From NCBI GenBank assembly GCA_947589625.1, contig CANQCM010000044.1, forward strand, positions 1 through 7,600: a DNA stretch of 7,600 nt, written 5' to 3'. Below the pieces are notes generated by a model. The model saw only the letters and a list, made by a program, of their open reading frames with translations. It was not told where the DNA came from and did no database searches. Of this stretch, positions 5,147-7,600 are shown in pieces (positions within the stretch are counted from its first letter, which is position 1; the number at the start of each line of letters is the position of its first letter). A program made the position numbers and the translations under genes. Source of the DNA: an uncultured Alphaproteobacteria bacterium. Lineage in GTDB: Bacteria; Pseudomonadota; Alphaproteobacteria; Rs-D84.

Positions 5147-5377
5147 ATGAAACAAGCAATATTAATTTTATGCGGGATTGCGCTGGTGGTCGTGTGTGCT
5201 TTTTTCAATGGCATGCGAATCGGTAAATTAAAATGCCAGATAAAAAATGCATACGCCACTACAACAATAACTGCGCAAATAATTGAAACCCAAGGAAAAA
5301 TAAATGAAACGGTTTATCATACTGGCGTGTGCGATGTGCGTCGCGTCTTGCGCGAAAAATATACCATCGCAGAATAG
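5147..5377 (+). CDS. Small inner-membrane protein, i-spanin-like (Rz-type) candidate
   Basis: A 76-aa protein with one N-terminal membrane segment (about residues 4-24), then a short basic stretch and a polar, predicted periplasmic tail ending VRRVLREKYTIAE. AAAAGG (5134-5139) lies 7 nt upstream of ATG, directly at the edge of repeat C. A small lipoprotein gene begins inside its 3' end in the +1 frame. In phages, such a pair of a membrane-anchored protein and an overlapping outer-membrane lipoprotein forms the spanin complex that disrupts the outer membrane at lysis. The architecture fits; the sequence is too short for me to claim family membership by eye. No endolysin, holin or other phage gene is in view. 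Confidence 0.65.
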   Translation: MKQAILILCGIALVVVCAFFNGMRIGKLKCQIKNAYATTTITAQIIETQGKINETVYHTGVCDVRRVLREKYTIAE

Positions 5378-5501
5378 CAATCTGCAAATGATGTGTGTGC
5401 CGATTTATGGGCGCGCGTCTGATTGGAACATAATCAGCGATGATTTGGCGCGTAATATTTATCGCCATAACCTGATGTGCGAAAGTTTGAAAAAAATTTA
5501 A
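5304..5501 (+). CDS. Small lipoprotein, o-spanin-like (Rz1-type) candidate
   Basis: A 65-aa protein starting MKRFIILACAMCVASC. VASC is a good lipobox with the modified Cys at residue 16, and the +2 residue is Ala, compatible with outer-membrane sorting. The mature part is about 50 residues with CVPIY (31-35), a central ISDDLAR and IYRHNLMCE. This order (CxPIY, D/T-rich turn, then an I-x-x-HN helix near the end) resembles small Rz1-like lysis proteins of alphaproteobacterial phages as I recall them. It has its own Shine-Dalgarno AAGGA (5292-5296), 7 nt from ATG. It overlaps the preceding gene by 74 nt in the +1 frame. Its TAA stop overlaps the stop codon of the convergent gene by sharing TTAA (5498-5501). 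Confidence 0.68.
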   Translation: MKRFIILACAMCVASCAKNIPSQNSNLQMMCVPIYGRASDWNIISDDLARNIYRHNLMCESLKKI

Positions 5502-6337
5502 TCTTGTAACGCGATTTGTATTAATGCTTGGGCAATGGCGGCAGATTGTGTGTCGCCAGTGGGCGCGTATTCTACAAATTCAAAACCGTATGCGTGTGGC
5601 GCAAAAGATTGAACGAAAAATCTTGCGGCGTCTGGGGTTATGCCGTTTGATTCTGGCACCAGAACATCTGGAAAATATTTCGGGTCAATTGCGTCAAAAT
5701 CAAATGACACAATGTACGGGCGGTCGGCAATGCGTTCCTGTATTTCTGTAACAATTTTTGCCCAATCATCAGGCGTCTTTAATTGGTCTGGGGCGCGAAC
5801 AAAGATATTGTTTTCGCGAACGAATTCTGATTCTGCAGCCTCAAAAGAACGCGAGCCGATATAAAACAAATTTTCACACCGCAGTGCAGGGCGCCGCGCC
5901 TGCAACCCCAGCCAGCGCGCATCGCCATTGCCCAACAACGCACGGACATTTGTTCCGTGTGGCGCGCCTGATGCTTGGGCAATTGATGATTCTGGGGTAT
6001 GAATATCAAAATGCGCATCAATATAAACCAGACATAAATCTTGGTCTGGCGCGCGGTCAGCCATAACTGCAAAATGTCCAAAGTTAACAGAATGGTCGCC
6101 CCCAATCATAACGTGTGGCGTGTGGGGTGTGGCGGCAAAAATCTTTTGTTGAATATGCAGGCAATCGCCGAATCGGTCGCGCATACATTCGTCATGACTG
6201 ATTGGGTCAGACGACACAAATGTGTATGGCACATCTGGGAACATATTATGCACCGCCATTGGCGCCAGTAATGGCCCGCCGTCTATGATGCGTGCAGTTG
6301 CACCACGTGAATATTCAACACCAAATAAAGATTTCAT
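5498..6337 (-). CDS. Arginase/agmatinase-family ureohydrolase
   Basis: A 279-aa cytoplasmic enzyme of the family that hydrolyses a guanidino group with a bimetal (usually Mn) centre, releasing urea or a related product. The metal-ligand motifs are all present: GGDHS (79-83), DAHFDIHT (107-114), and SFDFDAIDP (211-219) with the paired Asp residues. The GAPHG loop (124-128) sits at the substrate-side His-Gly position of arginases, and FVEYAP (255-260) holds the late conserved Glu. Whether the substrate is arginine, agmatine or formiminoglutamate cannot be decided by eye. ATG overlaps the TGA of the upstream gene as ATGA, which indicates translational coupling in a two-gene operon. There is no terminator before the convergent lipoprotein gene. 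Confidence 0.88.
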   Translation of the reverse strand: MKSLFGVEYSRGATARIIDGGPLLAPMAVHNMFPDVPYTFVSSDPISHDECMRDRFGDCLHIQQKIFAATPHTPHVMIGGDHSVNFGHFAVMADRAPDQDLCLVYIDAHFDIHTPESSIAQASGAPHGTNVRALLGNGDARWLGLQARRPALRCENLFYIGSRSFEAAESEFVRENNIFVRAPDQLKTPDDWAKIVTEIQERIADRPYIVSFDFDAIDPKYFPDVLVPESNGITPDAARFFVQSFAPHAYGFEFVEYAPTGDTQSAAIAQALIQIALQD

Positions 6338-7302
6338 TTATAAGACTCCACAACACTTTCGGCGACAGTTTTCAAACGTTGTAACGATTGTTCATATACC
6401 GCACAATCGCGCGCGATATCAGACCGGTATACATCACGCAAATTTGACGCCATATAAGCACAATTTTTCAAATGTTGAGAACAATATTCGTGACCTGTGG
6501 CAAATGCTTGCTGACCGCGCACACGGCTTTCGGTGCTGGCCCAATCAATATCAAGTGCCGCATCAAGATTATCCCACGAATTTTCGCCTGTGTATTGCGT
6601 TATATTTTCGTTCCAATATTCGCGCATTTCTTCGTCAGACCAAGTATTCTTGCTGCGCAGGCGCAAAATCTGATTTATCAACGAATCTATTTCTGGGCGG
6701 TATTTTGCGTCAATTTGGGACAGTTGCGCACTGCAATAGCAGCGATTATAATCGGTGTTTTCGCGCATGCAATAGCCGTTCATGCATTCTGTGTAATCTG
6801 CCAAACAGCGCGCCGCAGATACAGATTCACTGGGTTTTGTAGAATAGTAATAATTTGATTCATTGGGATTTCGCACATTATCAGACCGACGGGCGGTTGT
6901 GCCCGTGGCACTGCGTGCGGTGGTATTGGGTCGCGCCACAACGCGCCGCGTGGTTGATGTATTGCCCGATTGTGCGACAGACGGCATTGCACTGCGTGCT
7001 GATTGGGTTGTGGTACTGGTCGGGGCAACATTTGTCGCCGCACGCGCCGCAGTAGTGCGCGGAACAACGCGTCGCGTGGTTGTGTTGGCGGTTGTCTTGG
7101 TGCGCGCCAAAACATCAATCTGGGAATTTGTGCGCGATGGCGTTGTCCCAGGATTCAGCGATGTCCGCATGCGATTGTTCATATATGGGTACATGTTGTT
7201 GTATGTGTTTGCGCTGACATAACTGGACGGCGCGGTTGCAGCCACCGCAATATTTGCATAAATGCACGCCACAGATAAAATAAAACAGACTAACTTTTTC
7301 AT
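6334..7302 (-). CDS. Exported Thr/Arg-rich protein with a C-terminal Cys domain, function unknown
   Basis: I place the start at ATG 7302 (322 aa), where a clean signal peptide begins (MKKLVCFILSVACIY, cleavage near AVAA, residue 22). The in-frame ATG at 7368 would add a second hydrophobic stretch and has no ribosome-binding site. After the signal, residues about 55-140 are a low-complexity Thr/Arg/Ala linker with TTRRVVPR and TTRRVVAR repeats, likely disordered and basic. The C-terminal domain (about 163-322) has Cys at 166, 173, 178, 188, 190, 274, 281 and 300, including the motif RCYCSAQL (187-194), and is otherwise helical-looking. No named family recognised. The gene is upstream partner of the ureohydrolase through an ATGA overlap; a functional link between an exported protein and this enzyme is not obvious. 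Confidence 0.8.
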   Translation of the reverse strand: MKKLVCFILSVACIYANIAVAATAPSSYVSANTYNNMYPYMNNRMRTSLNPGTTPSRTNSQIDVLARTKTTANTTTRRVVPRTTAARAATNVAPTSTTTQSARSAMPSVAQSGNTSTTRRVVARPNTTARSATGTTARRSDNVRNPNESNYYYSTKPSESVSAARCLADYTECMNGYCMRENTDYNRCYCSAQLSQIDAKYRPEIDSLINQILRLRSKNTWSDEEMREYWNENITQYTGENSWDNLDAALDIDWASTESRVRGQQAFATGHEYCSQHLKNCAYMASNLRDVYRSDIARDCAVYEQSLQRLKTVAESVVESYK

Positions 7303-7305
7303 CTT

Positions 7306-7312
7306 GATTATA
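7306..7312 (-). promoter_or_regulatory. TATAAT very close to the start of the Thr/Arg-rich gene
   Basis: On the minus strand, TATAAT is followed by CAAG and then ATG at 7302. A start about 7 nt downstream of this box would give an almost leaderless transcript. No strong -35 is visible, and no good Shine-Dalgarno precedes the ATG. It could also be chance AT-richness. Confidence 0.3.
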
Positions 7313-7384
7313 TTGTAAAATATTTTGAACAATATGAACAAGCACAAAATTGATATAAAAATTTGCATTTTATAAAAAACTTGT

Positions 7385-7390
7385 TATAAT
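7385..7390 (+). promoter_or_regulatory. -10 box of the tRNA-Pro promoter
   Basis: A perfect TATAAT 11 nt before the tRNA 5' end. The -35 region at 16-17 bp (TTTGCA/TTGCAT, 7362-7368) is weak. The position suits transcription starting at about 7397, just before the tRNA. Confidence 0.6.
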
Positions 7391-7401
7391 TTGACGCGTT
7401 T

Positions 7402-7478
7402 CGGGGTGTAGCTCAGTCTGGTAGAGTGCTTGCTTTGGGAGCAAGATGTCGCTGGTTCGAATCCAGTCGCCCCGACCA
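7402..7478 (+). tRNA. tRNA-Pro (anticodon TGG)
   Basis: A 77-nt cloverleaf. The acceptor stem CGGGGTG pairs with CGCCCCG with one G-U pair. The D-arm contains GCTCAGTCTGGTAGAG. The anticodon stem CTTGC/GCAAG encloses the loop TTTGGGA, giving anticodon TGG for proline. The T-arm is GCTGG-TTCGAAT-CCAGT. The discriminator is A and CCA is encoded in the DNA (7476-7478). It is flanked by its own -10 box and a terminator, so it is a single-gene unit. Confidence 0.97.
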
Positions 7479-7486
7479 TAGATAAC

Positions 7487-7517
7487 AACAGCCGTGTCCC
7501 ACACGGCTGTTTTGTTT
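7487..7517 (+). terminator. Terminator after tRNA-Pro
   Basis: AACAGCCGTGT (7487-7497) pairs perfectly with ACACGGCTGTT (7501-7511), with a tight 3-nt CCC loop followed by a T-rich tail. It starts 9 nt after the tRNA 3' end. Confidence 0.88.
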
Positions 7518-7569
7518 ATAAGATTGGGATTAGTGTCCATTTCTATATTGCACGATTTTTGTGCATAAT

Positions 7570-7600
7570 ATGTTTATGGCAACCAAAAAGAAAAAAGTTA
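7570..7600 (+). CDS. Start of a Lys-rich ORF, cut by the window end
   Basis: ATG at 7570 or in-frame ATG at 7576 opens a frame reading MATKKKKV from the second Met up to the window edge. Only eight to ten codons are visible. No clear Shine-Dalgarno is seen, and a small TGCAC/GTGCA hairpin (7549-7565) lies just upstream. The basic N-terminus is the only feature; no function can be assigned. Confidence 0.4.
   Translation, partial: MFMATKKKKV

Noticed and set aside
6855..7278. Several plus-strand ORFs opposite the Thr/Arg-rich protein
   Set aside because: They are antisense readings of a GC-rich low-complexity linker, with no start signals or recognisable protein features.
7303..7368. Longer N-terminus of the Thr/Arg-rich protein from ATG 7368
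   Set aside because: No ribosome-binding site, and it would place an extra hydrophobic segment before a complete signal peptide that begins at 7302.

Overview
The window looks like chromosomal DNA of an AT-rich, uncultured-type alphaproteobacterium. Three things suggest this: the Rho and SSB proteins have the usual proteobacterial form, several small cysteine-rich exported proteins of no recognised family are present, and palindromic intergenic repeats are dense. Assignment to an animal-gut or host-associated lineage is inference only. Proteins read with TAA, TAG and TGA as stops.

Layout, left to right. Positions 1-60 hold the 3' end of a structured RNA with a terminator, directly upstream of a 269-aa exported Cys-rich protein (86-895). 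A palindromic composite repeat (893-1178, element A) separates this gene from the convergent ssb (1176-1637, minus). A divergent promoter region (1638-1826) drives ssb to the left and rho (1827-3095) to the right. Composite repeat B (3093-3393) follows rho. Next comes a promoter-like TATAAT and a roughly 218-nt multi-helix RNA ending in a terminator (about 3437-3654). Directly after it lie two abutting genes for exported Cys-rich proteins (3689-4117 and 4118-4855) that share one Cys-spaced domain. Composite repeat C (4853-5133) fills the next gap. It is followed by two small overlapping genes (5147-5377 and 5304-5501) laid out like a phage inner-membrane/outer-membrane spanin pair. Their 3' end overlaps a convergent two-gene minus-strand operon: an exported Thr/Arg-rich protein (start about 7302) coupled by ATGA to an arginase/agmatinase-family enzyme (5498-6337). 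A tRNA-Pro(TGG) gene with promoter and terminator (7385-7517) and the first codons of a Lys-rich ORF (7570 onward) close the window.

How the parts relate. ssb and rho are housekeeping genes. The more unusual content is (i) a structured RNA family whose two copies both sit immediately upstream of Cys-rich exported protein genes, (ii) a composite nested-palindrome repeat present three times, whose TTAGTG-type outer arrays begin exactly at a TAG stop codon in all four genes they touch, and (iii) a spanin-like lysis gene pair with no other phage gene in view. The function of the Cys-rich proteins is unknown.
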